From Planctomycetota bacterium (GTDB lineage Bacteria; Planctomycetota; Planctomycetia; Planctomycetales; Planctomycetaceae), in contig JAFEBS010000057.1 in NCBI GenBank assembly GCA_018242525.1, positions 1 through 34,694 on the forward strand: a DNA stretch of 34,694 nucleotides. Direction: 5' to 3'. The notes under the pieces are model-generated. The model was not told where the DNA came from. It searched no databases and was given only the letters and a program-made list of their open reading frames with translations. Made by a program: the position numbers and the translations under genes. This document shows, piece by piece, positions 9,573 to 17,857 of the stretch. Within the stretch, counting starts at the first letter, position 1. The number at the start of each line of letters is the position of its first letter.

Positions 9573-9686
9573 CGTCGATTTGTCGCCTTTGATATGCTGC
9601 CCGGATTCCGATGTGCCGGGAACGCCAGGTTGGCTTTCTGTTCTTGCGGCGAGTCTGGAATCTATGAATATCGAGGAGAGAGTACG

Positions 9687-10745
9687 TTGCCGACACTGCC
9701 AGAATCCCAATTGGTTCAGTTTTCCACAGCCTTGTTCCGAGCCGCAGGTGTCGGTGAAGCGGAATCGACAGTCGTTGCAGAAAGCCTGGTCCAGGCCAAC
9801 CTGCGCGGACATGATTCCCACGGAGTCATGCGGGTTCCATTTTACATCGGCAAGGTTCAGGACGGCTCGCTGAATCCGGCGGCGCAGCTGACCATCGAAA
9901 AGGAATCTCCCTGCTCGATCGTGGCGGATGGAGGCTGGGGGCTGGGGCAAGTGCTGGCCCAGGACTTGACCCGCCGGCTGATCGACAAGTGCCAGACATC
10001 CGCGATCGCCTGCGGCACGCTGCGTCGCACGGCACACATTGGCCGACTGGGCGAGTACGCAGAGATGGCCGCCGCAAGCGGCTTCACATCAATGATCGTT
10101 GCCAACACTCATGGATCGGGTCAGCGCGTCGCACCAGTGGGGGGAAAGCGACCTCGACTGGGGACCAACCCCATCTGCCTGGGAATGCCGGGCGGTGCCA
10201 GTGGTCCATTCATCTTCGACATCGGAACGAGCGCCACGGCTGAGGGAAAGGTGCGCGTCAAAAAGATCGCGGGGCAACCGATCCCTGCCGGTTGGTGCCT
10301 GGACCCCGACGGCAAACCGACAACCGATCCCAACCAGTTGTACGGTGATCCTCCGGGAACGATCCTGCCACTGGGGGGGGATCAGGCGTATAAAGGGTTC
10401 GGGCTGGCGTTCATGATCGATCTGCTGGCGGGTGGACTGTCGGGCGGACAGTGCCCGTTCCCCAACCCGCCGCCACCGATGGGAAACTGCTGTGTCTTCT
10501 GGGTGATCAATCCCGAGTTCTTTGGCGGGTCGTCGCATCTGCAAAGCGAAGTCGGCAAGCTGGAAGCCTACGTTCGTGGGGTTCCTACGATCGATGGCGT
10601 GAAGGAAGTCTTTCTGCCCGGCGATCCGGAACGTCGCACCATGTCAGATCGACAGGCCAGGGGGATCCCGCTGGACGACGGGAACTGGAAGGCCCTGGTG
10701 GAATTGGCCCGCAAGCTTGGTGTGGCAGTTCCGGCCGCTTCCTGA
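9687..10745 (+). CDS. Ldh-family NAD(P)-dependent 2-hydroxyacid dehydrogenase, copy 2
   Basis: A 352-residue paralogue of the preceding gene. It carries RGHDSHGVMRVP (GHDSHG at 41-46), NPICLGMPGG, SATAEGKVRVKKIAG, PTTDP and a lysine-glycine loop YKGFGLAFMIDLL. I chose a TTG start at 9687: GAGGAGAG (9673-9680) lies 6-8 bases upstream and the resulting protein aligns residue for residue with copy 1 from the N terminus. An ATG at 9594 would add a cysteine-rich, unrelated leader without a ribosome-binding site. It differs from copy 1 by a Pro/Cys-rich stretch (CPFPNPPPPMGNCC) in the C-terminal part. The two copies may have different substrates. Likely co-transcribed with copy 1. Confidence 0.87.
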   Translation: MPTLPESQLVQFSTALFRAAGVGEAESTVVAESLVQANLRGHDSHGVMRVPFYIGKVQDGSLNPAAQLTIEKESPCSIVADGGWGLGQVLAQDLTRRLIDKCQTSAIACGTLRRTAHIGRLGEYAEMAAASGFTSMIVANTHGSGQRVAPVGGKRPRLGTNPICLGMPGGASGPFIFDIGTSATAEGKVRVKKIAGQPIPAGWCLDPDGKPTTDPNQLYGDPPGTILPLGGDQAYKGFGLAFMIDLLAGGLSGGQCPFPNPPPPMGNCCVFWVINPEFFGGSSHLQSEVGKLEAYVRGVPTIDGVKEVFLPGDPERRTMSDRQARGIPLDDGNWKALVELARKLGVAVPAAS

Positions 10746-10860
10746 CGGCGGAGGAGACCAATGATCGTGGCGTGCCGGCTGGACGCGCGACGGCCCCCGT
10801 GCCGAAAGAGCGGTCTGTCGGGGGATTATGTCGTCACAGCCTGCGATCACGAACGAATTC

Positions 10861-10890
10861 GCCGAAATCGCCCATCACAGCGATTTCGGC
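10861..10890 (+). terminator. Hairpin after the dehydrogenase pair (possible terminator)
   Basis: Perfect 11-bp arms, GCCGAAATCGC (10861-10871) and GCGATTTCGGC (10880-10890), enclose an 8-base loop. It lies 115 bases after the second dehydrogenase and before the promoter of the next gene. There is no T-run, so either it is Rho-dependent or it only protects the 3' end. Confidence 0.45.
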
Positions 10891-10919
10891 AGTTGTGCGT
10901 GTGTGGGGCAGAACCCCTG

Positions 10920-10949
10920 TTGCTCCAAATCTCGCTCGTTGCCTATAAT
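10920..10949 (+). promoter_or_regulatory. Putative sigma-70-type promoter of the PAS-GAF-REC gene
   Basis: A perfect -10 hexamer TATAAT (10944-10949) is preceded by TTGCTC (10920-10925) with an 18-base spacer. The expected transcript start is near 10956, about 35 bases before the GTG at 10990. The -35 is only partly consensus. Confidence 0.45.
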
Positions 10950-10989
10950 CATCGCACGTTCTTGACCACAACAGGGAAAGCAGGGTCCG

Positions 10990-12708
10990 GTGACTGATCG
11001 TCCACGGCTACTGGTGCTCGGTGCAGGCAATGAGGCCGACCGTTCGTTGCTGGAGTTAATCCAGTCGCTGGAGTGTACAGTTTGTACGGCAACCGATGAC
11101 GGATGGCCTACCGACGAGACAGACTCGGATCAGGATTATTCCGGGGCCGTCGTCCTGGGGGCTCCGGCCCGCCGACTTCCTGCGTTGCTGGCATTCGAAA
11201 ACGTGCTGAAACATCTGCCGGAAGGTGTCGCAGTTCTCGACTCCAGTCTGCAGATTCGCTGGTGCAACAATCGCTTTTTTGAGCTGACCGGGCGAACGGA
11301 GCCGGATTCCGTCTCCCCCGTCGGCCTGAGCTTTCACGATGCGTTCGGATCGCCGCAGATTGTCGGGCCGGATTTCTCGCCGTTTCACACGGCTTTGGGA
11401 GCAGGCAGTCCGGCCCGCACGACCTACCGCGTCGGGGATAAAACGTACTTCGACGTACTGGCAGCCCCGGTCTATGCCGACAACGCCGAATACCCCTCGC
11501 TGCTGGTCGTCACGGTGCGTGACATTTCGGCCGAACAGCAGCAGGTCGAAAAGCTGAAGGCGATTCACCAGGCGGGTGAAGACCTGGGGGATCTGGCGCC
11601 AGAGGATCTGGCCTCCATGAAAATGGACGACCGGAAAGAACTGCTGAAGCAGAAGATCGTCCAGCACACCAAGAACGTCCTGAATTTTGAGACGATCGAA
11701 GTGCGATTGCTGAATGAGCGGACCAATCGACTGGAACCGCTGCTGAATGTCGGGATGACCGCTGAAGCCGCCGCCCGCGAACTGATTGCCGAACCCCAGG
11801 GGAACGGCGTGACCGGATTCGTGGCCGCAACCGGCAAAAGTTACCTGTGTCGCGATACGTCGACGGACCTGCTGTATCTGCGCGGGGCTGTTGGTGCCTG
11901 TAGTTCTCTGACGGTCCCTCTGATGCATCACGACCGCGTGCTGGGGACGTTCAATGTAGAAAGCACCAAGTCCAACGCGTTCTCGGAACAGGACCAGCAA
12001 TTCCTGGAACTGTTCTGCCGTGATCTGGCCGTGGCGCTGAATACTCTGGAACTGCTGGTTTTCGAGCGGGTGACGTCGGTCTCGGAGAGTTCCACGCAAT
12101 TGCTGCGTGACGCGGCTAAACCGGTTGATGAAATCCTGAATGACATTGCCTGGCTGCAGACGAAGTATGTCGGCTTCGATCCAGAAGCTGCCGGCCGGCT
12201 GCAACGCATGCTGAAACAGACGCGCACCATTCGGCAGTTGATTCACGGTGTTGGAGAGAAGGCGGTCCCCAAGACGGCGTCTCCGGTCTTCCATCAGGCC
12301 CCTTCGCGACCGAAACTGAAGCAAAAGCGCGTGTTGGTGGCGGATGGCGATGAATCGGTGCGACAGGCCGCTCACGAATTGCTGGCCCGGTACGGTTGCG
12401 ACGTCGAAACGGCTCATAATGGCGAAGAAGCGCTGCTGATGATTCGCAGCTTCCATTACGACGTCGTCCTGTTCGACGCCGAAATGACGGACATGCATCT
12501 GATCGAGGCGCTGACTCAGATTCTCGACATCCATCCGCACCTGCCGGTGATCTTGATGAAGGGGTTTGGATACGACGGCGCCCATCGCATGGTCAAAGCT
12601 CGACAGATGGGATTTAAGTTGGCATTGTACAAGCCGTTCCGGCTGGATCTGCTGTTGGCAGAGTTGGAAAAGGCACTGGCCCCTCCTGACGAATTCAATG
12701 CCAAATAA
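10990..12708 (+). CDS. PAS-GAF-receiver regulatory protein
   Basis: A 572-residue cytoplasmic signalling protein. A PAS domain covers about residues 68-182 (ENVLKHLPEGVAVLD, then TVRDISAEQQQ), a GAF domain about 215-355 (GNGVTGFVAATGKSYLCRDT; LTVPLMHHDRVLGTFNVES), a helical linker 356-440, and a receiver domain 446-563. In the receiver the acidic pocket (Asp452, Asp454), phosphoacceptor Asp496 and Lys548 are present, but the usual Ser/Thr switch position is Lys524 (VILMKGFG). There is no histidine-kinase ATPase or DNA-binding domain, so it must signal through protein contacts. The start is GTG at 10990; no strong alternative was seen. Its sensory ligand and partner kinase are unknown. Confidence 0.85.
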   Translation: MTDRPRLLVLGAGNEADRSLLELIQSLECTVCTATDDGWPTDETDSDQDYSGAVVLGAPARRLPALLAFENVLKHLPEGVAVLDSSLQIRWCNNRFFELTGRTEPDSVSPVGLSFHDAFGSPQIVGPDFSPFHTALGAGSPARTTYRVGDKTYFDVLAAPVYADNAEYPSLLVVTVRDISAEQQQVEKLKAIHQAGEDLGDLAPEDLASMKMDDRKELLKQKIVQHTKNVLNFETIEVRLLNERTNRLEPLLNVGMTAEAAARELIAEPQGNGVTGFVAATGKSYLCRDTSTDLLYLRGAVGACSSLTVPLMHHDRVLGTFNVESTKSNAFSEQDQQFLELFCRDLAVALNTLELLVFERVTSVSESSTQLLRDAAKPVDEILNDIAWLQTKYVGFDPEAAGRLQRMLKQTRTIRQLIHGVGEKAVPKTASPVFHQAPSRPKLKQKRVLVADGDESVRQAAHELLARYGCDVETAHNGEEALLMIRSFHYDVVLFDAEMTDMHLIEALTQILDIHPHLPVILMKGFGYDGAHRMVKARQMGFKLALYKPFRLDLLLAELEKALAPPDEFNAK

Positions 12709-12718
12709 AACCAGGTGG

Positions 12719-12837
12719 AACGAGAGACAAACTCGAAAGTCATTGCGGTCTTTGGAAGCAGGGAAGCCTGAACGACCGCGAGATCGTCTGCGAAGAGCAA
12801 TCTCTCGTTGAACGAATGTGCCCCCATGCTTCCCTGC
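12719..12837 (+). promoter_or_regulatory. Structured leader with interleaved inverted repeats
   Basis: Three exact inverted pairs lie in the 156-bp gap before the nucleotidase gene: AACGAGAGA (12719-12727) with TCTCTCGTT (12801-12809); GCGGTC (12745-12750) with GACCGC (12774-12779); GCAGGGAAGC (12758-12767) with GCTTCCCTGC (12828-12837). The first and third pairs cross, so both cannot form as simple nested stems: either a pseudoknot or alternative folds. I do not match it to a known riboswitch. Confidence 0.4.
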
Positions 12838-12864
12838 AGGCCCTCATTCGAGAGATAGTTTTCG

Positions 12865-13869
12865 ATGTCCGATTTTGCGACTGAATTGCAGACCGCCCTT
12901 TCCGCCGTCCGACAGGCTTCCCAACTGTGCCGAGCCGTCCAGACGACGATCACTTCCGAGGTTCTCGACAAGCGCGATCAGAGTCCCGTGACGATCGCCG
13001 ATTTTGGCAGCCAGGCGGTTGTCTGCCGCAGTCTGAATAACGTCTTCCCGAACGATCCGATCATCGCTGAAGAAGATTCCGCAGCCCTCCGTTCGCCGGA
13101 AAACGCCGCTTTCCTGAGTTCCGTTTGCGATCACGTGCGGCACCTGGGAATCCAGGCGGACGCCAGCCAGGTTTGTGCCTGGATCGATCATGGCGGTGCC
13201 ACGGAGTATTCAAACCGCTTCTGGACGCTCGATCCAATCGACGGCACCAAGGGATTTCTGCGTAAAGGTCAGTACGCGGTGTCGCTCGCGCTGATCGTTG
13301 ATTCTCGGATCGAAGTCGGTGTCCTTGGCTGCCCCAACCTGCCGGTGACTGATGCTGAGGGGAGTCCAGTCGGAACCTTGTTCTACGCAGTACGGGGTCA
13401 CGGGGCGTTTGTCCTGCCATTGGACATGGAAGCGACTCCGCAAGCCATTCGGGTCTCCTCAACAACCGATTCTGCCCTCGCCCGCTTCTGTGAATCGGTC
13501 GAATCGGGCCACAGTTCCCATCACGAATCCGCGTCCGTTGCCAAACGTCTTGGATTGACGGCGACACCAGTTCGGATGGACAGCCAGGCCAAGTATGCCA
13601 CGGTGGCGCGTGGATTCGCCGATGCGTACCTGCGATTGCCAACAAAGACGGGATATTTCGAGAAGATCTGGGACCATGCCGGCGGAGTTGCCGTTGTCGA
13701 AGAAGCGGGAGGCCGAGTTTCGGACATCAATGGCAAACCGCTCGACTTTTCCCGGGGCCGGGAGTTGAATCAGAATCGCGGTGTCATCGTCACTAATGGG
13801 CACCTGCACGATACCATTGTTGCCGCTGTCCAGGCGGTGATGGCGTCCGAGTCAGCCGCGAATCAGTAG
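12865..13869 (+). CDS. 3'(2'),5'-bisphosphate nucleotidase, Hal2/SAL1-like
   Basis: A 334-residue member of the inositol monophosphatase superfamily. It should hydrolyse 3'-phosphoadenosine 5'-phosphate to AMP, removing the by-product of PAPS-dependent sulfation or sulfate assimilation, in the cytoplasm. Metal-site residues are visible: SPVTIADFGSQ with Asp46, Glu69/Glu70, DPIDGT (Asp123, Asp126) and WDHAGG (Asp270). The AVSLALIVDSRIEVGVLGCP region and overall length resemble the eukaryotic-type Hal2 group more than the shorter bacterial CysQ. The ATG at 12865 has GAGAG about 15 bases upstream, a weak site. A strongly structured leader precedes it. An inositol-phosphatase activity remains possible. 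Confidence 0.87.
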   Translation: MSDFATELQTALSAVRQASQLCRAVQTTITSEVLDKRDQSPVTIADFGSQAVVCRSLNNVFPNDPIIAEEDSAALRSPENAAFLSSVCDHVRHLGIQADASQVCAWIDHGGATEYSNRFWTLDPIDGTKGFLRKGQYAVSLALIVDSRIEVGVLGCPNLPVTDAEGSPVGTLFYAVRGHGAFVLPLDMEATPQAIRVSSTTDSALARFCESVESGHSSHHESASVAKRLGLTATPVRMDSQAKYATVARGFADAYLRLPTKTGYFEKIWDHAGGVAVVEEAGGRVSDINGKPLDFSRGRELNQNRGVIVTNGHLHDTIVAAVQAVMASESAANQ

Positions 13870-13927
13870 CCTTCTAAATAAAACTGTCAGCGTCGCAGCA
13901 TTTTTGATTCCCGCTCACGCTCATCGC

Positions 13928-13987
13928 TCGGTACCTTCATTTCGAGAGATGGCTGTCGTTGAGGTACCGATCCGGGGACCCTACAAT
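13928..13987 (+). promoter_or_regulatory. Putative promoter and overlapping inverted repeat before the YdeP-like gene
   Basis: TTGAGG (13959-13964) and TACAAT (13982-13987) are separated by 17 bases, a fair sigma-70-type promoter with a start near 13994. An exact inverted repeat, TCGGTACCT (13928-13936) and AGGTACCGA (13962-13970), has its right arm on the -35 box, as expected for a repressor operator. The 25-base spacing between arms would be about three and a half turns centre to centre, so looping or two half-sites are needed. Confidence 0.45.
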
Positions 13988-14040
13988 ACGACACGGTGGA
14001 ATCAGGTCACGCTTGGGCCAATCTCAGGGTAAAGTGCGTC

Positions 14041-16248
14041 ATGCGTCGAGTGAAATCCGGAGGCGGCTGGCCCGCTGTTTTTTATACATTCCGCAAGGCG
14101 CGCGAAGCGGGCGGCCTGTGGAAACTATGGAAGGCGATGCGGTCCAAAAATGCGTGCAAGACCTGCGCGGTCGGCATGGGGGGCCAACAGGGGGGGATGG
14201 TCAACGAACGGGGGGTCTTTCCCGAAGTCTGCAAAAAGTCGTTGCAGGCGATGGTGGCCGACATGCAGGGGGCCGTCAAACATGACTTTTTTCAAACGTA
14301 CTCGATCCCGCAATTGCAGTCGTTTTCCCCTCGGGAACTGGAGAGCAGCGGCCGGTTGACTCAGCCGGTGATTCACCGCCGTGGTGAGAATTACTATCAG
14401 CCGATTTCGTGGGACGAGGCGTTTGCAAAGATCGTCGGCAAGCTGAAGGCCATTACCGCCGACGAGTCGTTCTGGTACTTCAGTGGCCGCAGTTCCAATG
14501 AAGCGGGCTTCCTGCTGCAGGTGTTCGCCCGCATGTACGGGACGAACAATGTCAACAACTGCAGCTATTACTGCCATCAGGCCAGCGGAGTCGGACTGAA
14601 CAGTGTACTTGGCACCGGAACCGCCACACTGACCCTGGAAGACGTGGATCATGCTGACCTGGTGTTTGTCATAGGAGGCAACCCGGCCAGCAACCATCCG
14701 CGGCTGATGACAACGATGAAACATATTCGCCGCCGGGGCGGGCACGTGGTTGTCATCAATCCCATCGTAGAAACGGGATTGGTCAACTTCAGCGTTCCCA
14801 GCGATCCGCTGAGCCTGTTTTTTGGGACCAGAATCGCTTCACTGTACGTGCAACCGCACATCGGAGGCGATCTTGCTCTGTTGACGGGCGTCGCCAAACG
14901 CATCGTCGAAATGAATGCACATGACGAGGCGTTTTTGACGACATACTGCGACCACTGGCCGGCACTGAAGGCCAACCTGGCCGCGCACGACTGGAATGAG
15001 ATTTATCTCAAATCCGGGGTCAGTGCCGAGGCGATCGATGCCATCGCGACCCGGTATGCCGCGGCAGAGAATGTTGTCTTTACCTGGACCATGGGAATCA
15101 CGCATCACACGTTTGGCGTGGAAAATGTGGAAGCGATCGCCAACCTGGCGTTGTTACGCGGCATGGTCGGCCGGTCGAACGCGGGACTGCTGCCGATTCG
15201 CGGACATTCCAACGTCCAGGGAATCGGATCTGTGGGTGTGACTCCCAAACTGAAAGATGCCATCTTCGACCGCCTGCAATCCGAATTCGGCATGACACTT
15301 CCCACGACCTCCGGGCTGGATACGCTGGCCTGCATGGAAGCCGCCCAGCGGCGTGAATTGAAAGTCGGCTTCTGCCTGGGCGGCAACCTGTACGGGTCCA
15401 ACCCGGATGCCGATTATGCCCGAAATGCGATGAATCAGCTCGAACTGCTGGTCTATCTGAATACGACCCTGAACACCGGCCACGCTCACGGGCTGGCGGA
15501 CGAAACCATCATCCTGCCGGTCCTGGCCCGTGACGAGGAGCCTCAGGCGACAACCCAGGAATCGATGTTCAACTACATTCGGTTGAGCGACGGCGGGCCG
15601 GCGCGACACGAGGGTCCCAGGAGCGAAATCGAAGTGATCGCCCGAATCGCCCAGGGTGTGCTGGGCAACGATGGACCGATGAACTGGCAATCCATGCAGG
15701 ATACCAACCGGATTCGCGACGCGATTTCCCGGGTGGTCCCCGGCTTCGACCAGATCAAGACGATCGGAGCCACCAGGAGAGAGTTTCAACTGGCCGGCCG
15801 GACGTTTCACACGCCTCACTTTCCGACGGCCAACGGAAAGGCGCAACTGCGGGCTCACTCGCTGCCGGAACTGGCAGGGAAGCCGGGCGAGCTGCGGCTG
15901 ATGACGATCCGTAGTGAAGGTCAGTTCAATACCGTGGTCTATGAAGACTATGATCTGTACCGGGGTATCGAGGGACGCCTGGTGATCCTGATACATCCCG
16001 ACGACATCGCCCGGCTGGGATTGGAAGATCGCCAGCCGGTGGTCGTGTCGAGTACGACGGGAACGATGCACAACATTCGAATCACCGCGTTCAGCAAGAT
16101 TCGTCCGGGCAACGTCGCCATGTACTATCCGGAATGCAACGTTCTGGTTCCGCGCACCTCCGATCCGCGATCCAGGACACCGTCATTCAAATCCATTCCG
16201 GTGACTCTGCGTCCGGAATTGGCGCAGGTGGCAGGACAAACTGGCTGA
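14041..16248 (+). CDS. Molybdopterin oxidoreductase, FdhF/YdeP family
   Basis: A 735-residue cytoplasmic molybdopterin-guanine-dinucleotide enzyme of the YdeP branch of formate-dehydrogenase-like proteins. It follows YdeP along its whole length as I recall it: GGW start, CKTC (39-42) plus Cys64, SGRSSNEAGFLLQVFAR, GNPASNHPR, MGITHHTFGVENV, RGHSNVQG and the C-terminal YFPESN-like YYPECN. Cys178 in NCSYYCHQ stands where formate dehydrogenases carry the Mo-ligating Cys or selenocysteine. The ATG at 14041 gives the usual N terminus; GTG at 13996 would lie at the transcript start. The CxxC could be part of an iron-sulfur site, but a complete four-cysteine motif is not evident. The natural substrate of this family is poorly known; no fdhD or electron-transfer partner is adjacent. 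Confidence 0.9.
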   Translation: MRRVKSGGGWPAVFYTFRKAREAGGLWKLWKAMRSKNACKTCAVGMGGQQGGMVNERGVFPEVCKKSLQAMVADMQGAVKHDFFQTYSIPQLQSFSPRELESSGRLTQPVIHRRGENYYQPISWDEAFAKIVGKLKAITADESFWYFSGRSSNEAGFLLQVFARMYGTNNVNNCSYYCHQASGVGLNSVLGTGTATLTLEDVDHADLVFVIGGNPASNHPRLMTTMKHIRRRGGHVVVINPIVETGLVNFSVPSDPLSLFFGTRIASLYVQPHIGGDLALLTGVAKRIVEMNAHDEAFLTTYCDHWPALKANLAAHDWNEIYLKSGVSAEAIDAIATRYAAAENVVFTWTMGITHHTFGVENVEAIANLALLRGMVGRSNAGLLPIRGHSNVQGIGSVGVTPKLKDAIFDRLQSEFGMTLPTTSGLDTLACMEAAQRRELKVGFCLGGNLYGSNPDADYARNAMNQLELLVYLNTTLNTGHAHGLADETIILPVLARDEEPQATTQESMFNYIRLSDGGPARHEGPRSEIEVIARIAQGVLGNDGPMNWQSMQDTNRIRDAISRVVPGFDQIKTIGATRREFQLAGRTFHTPHFPTANGKAQLRAHSLPELAGKPGELRLMTIRSEGQFNTVVYEDYDLYRGIEGRLVILIHPDDIARLGLEDRQPVVVSSTTGTMHNIRITAFSKIRPGNVAMYYPECNVLVPRTSDPRSRTPSFKSIPVTLRPELAQVAGQTG

Positions 16249-16280
16249 GAGACAGCGCTGGAAATCACGGGAGCCGCACG

Positions 16281-17777
16281 ATGAACAGTCAATTCGACCC
16301 GATCGGAATCAATCGCCGGGACGCCCTCTGGAAATGTGGCGGCGGGTTGGGCGGAGTCGCACTGGCGTCGCTGTTAGATCGGGACCAGTCGCTGGCTGCC
16401 GATGCCACGACGGTGGCGCGGGCTCATGGCGGCGTGCTCGAAGTCATGCACTTTCCGCCGCGGGCGAAACGAGTGGTGCAATTCTTCATGGCGGGTGCGG
16501 CTTCGCATTTGGATTTGTTTGACTACAAACCGGAACTGGTCAAGCGAAATGGTCAACCGTGGGATCCCGGGGAAAAGGTCGAACTGTTTCAGAATGGGCA
16601 TGGAGCCACATTTGCATCGCCCTGGGGATGGAAGCAATTCGGACAATGCGGCAAGCATTTGTCGGATGTCACGGCTCCGCTGGGAGACGTCGTCGATGAG
16701 ATGGCGTTCATTCACAATCTGATCGGCAAGACCGGCGTTCACAGCACGTCGACCCTGTTGCAGGCGACCGGATTTCAGACACCCGGGTTTCCGGGAATGG
16801 GGTGCTGGGTCAGCTATGCGCTGGGGAGCATGAATGACAACCTGCCGACATTTGTCGTCCTGCCCGATCATCGCGGCTTTCCATCCAATGGCCAGAAGAA
16901 CTGGGATTCCGCCTTCCTGCCCGCCCGGCATCAGGGGACGATCCTGCGGCCGGGGACGGCGAATCCGATTGAGGATCTGTTTCCGGCGATTCCGGGGGTC
17001 GTGACGAAGGCGGGTGACGCCGCCGGCCATCAATTGCTCGCAATGTTGAATCAACGGCATGCGGAGAAGCGACCGGGCGACAGTCGGCTGGAAGCGCGAA
17101 TCAAGTCGTACGAACTGGCCGCGAAGATGCAACTGGCGGCCCCGGAAGCGCTGGACATCTCTGGTGAGCCCGGGCACATCATCGACATGTATGGTCTGCA
17201 GGATGGTCGGGAGTTCGCCAGGGACATTAACGATGCCGAGGAAACGGACATCTTTGGTCGCAAGTGTCTGATCGCGCGGCGTTTGCTGGAGCGGGGAGTT
17301 CGCTTTGTGCAGATCTGGTCTGGCTGCGACAATGGATTCCCTCGCCGCAACTGGGATTCGCACGAGGATATCGAGCGTGATCACGGCCCACTGTCACTGG
17401 GCATGGCTCGCGGGGCCGCTGCGCTGATTCGAGACTTGAAGCAGCGGGGGATGCTGGACGACACGATTGTGCACTGGACAACCGAATTCGGCCGCATGCC
17501 CTGTGCCCAGAGTGGCAAGGGACGCGACCACAATCCGTTCGTCTTTACCAACTGGCTGGCAGGTGGTGGCATCAAGGGGGGAATCAGTCACGGGCCCAGC
17601 GACGAATGGGGTTACAAACCGGCCGATCGGGACAACCCGACACAAGTCTATGACATTCATGCCACCATGCTGAAGCTGCTGGGAATTGACCACACGAAAC
17701 TCACGTTTCGGTCCAACGGGATCGACCGCCGCCTGACGGATGTGCATGGGCATGTGATCGATGAGTTGATCGCTTGA
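16281..17777 (+). CDS. DUF1501 protein, Tat-exported
   Basis: A 498-residue member of DUF1501, an alkaline-phosphatase/sulfatase-superfamily fold common in planctomycetes. The N terminus is a twin-arginine signal (Arg12-Arg13 in INRRDALWKCGG, then a glycine/alanine hydrophobic stretch). Typical segments follow: KRVVQFFMAGAASHLDLFDYKP, GVHSTSTLLQATGFQTPGFPG, WDSHEDIERDH, WTTEFGRMP and the C-terminal DIHATMLKLLGIDH. The ATG at 16281 has GGGAG about 9 bases upstream and gives the signal peptide directly. It starts 32 bp after the YdeP-like gene, so probably the same transcript. Genes of this family usually sit beside a DUF1549/DUF1553 cytochrome-like gene; none is here. The biochemical role is unknown. 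Confidence 0.9.
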   Translation: MNSQFDPIGINRRDALWKCGGGLGGVALASLLDRDQSLAADATTVARAHGGVLEVMHFPPRAKRVVQFFMAGAASHLDLFDYKPELVKRNGQPWDPGEKVELFQNGHGATFASPWGWKQFGQCGKHLSDVTAPLGDVVDEMAFIHNLIGKTGVHSTSTLLQATGFQTPGFPGMGCWVSYALGSMNDNLPTFVVLPDHRGFPSNGQKNWDSAFLPARHQGTILRPGTANPIEDLFPAIPGVVTKAGDAAGHQLLAMLNQRHAEKRPGDSRLEARIKSYELAAKMQLAAPEALDISGEPGHIIDMYGLQDGREFARDINDAEETDIFGRKCLIARRLLERGVRFVQIWSGCDNGFPRRNWDSHEDIERDHGPLSLGMARGAAALIRDLKQRGMLDDTIVHWTTEFGRMPCAQSGKGRDHNPFVFTNWLAGGGIKGGISHGPSDEWGYKPADRDNPTQVYDIHATMLKLLGIDHTKLTFRSNGIDRRLTDVHGHVIDELIA

Positions 17778-17857
17778 TTCTCCGGTTATTCCAAAGATAC
17801 TTCGACGGGGTCGCGTCTGCGGAGAACGACGCGTCAAACAGAGTTCTGGTTGGGATT

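Noticed and set aside
10761..10997. A 78-codon frame with a strong ribosome-binding site (GAGGAG) after the second dehydrogenase
   Set aside because: It contains the hairpin at 10861-10890 and the TATAAT promoter, overlaps the next gene start and has arginine-rich, unnatural composition. A chance frame is more likely, though the ribosome-binding site is notable.
11056..12585. 509-codon minus-strand frame opposite the PAS-GAF-REC gene
   Set aside because: Its composition (Gln/Arg/His-rich, repeated VVMH-type strings) is that of an antisense shadow, and the plus strand has three recognisable domains.
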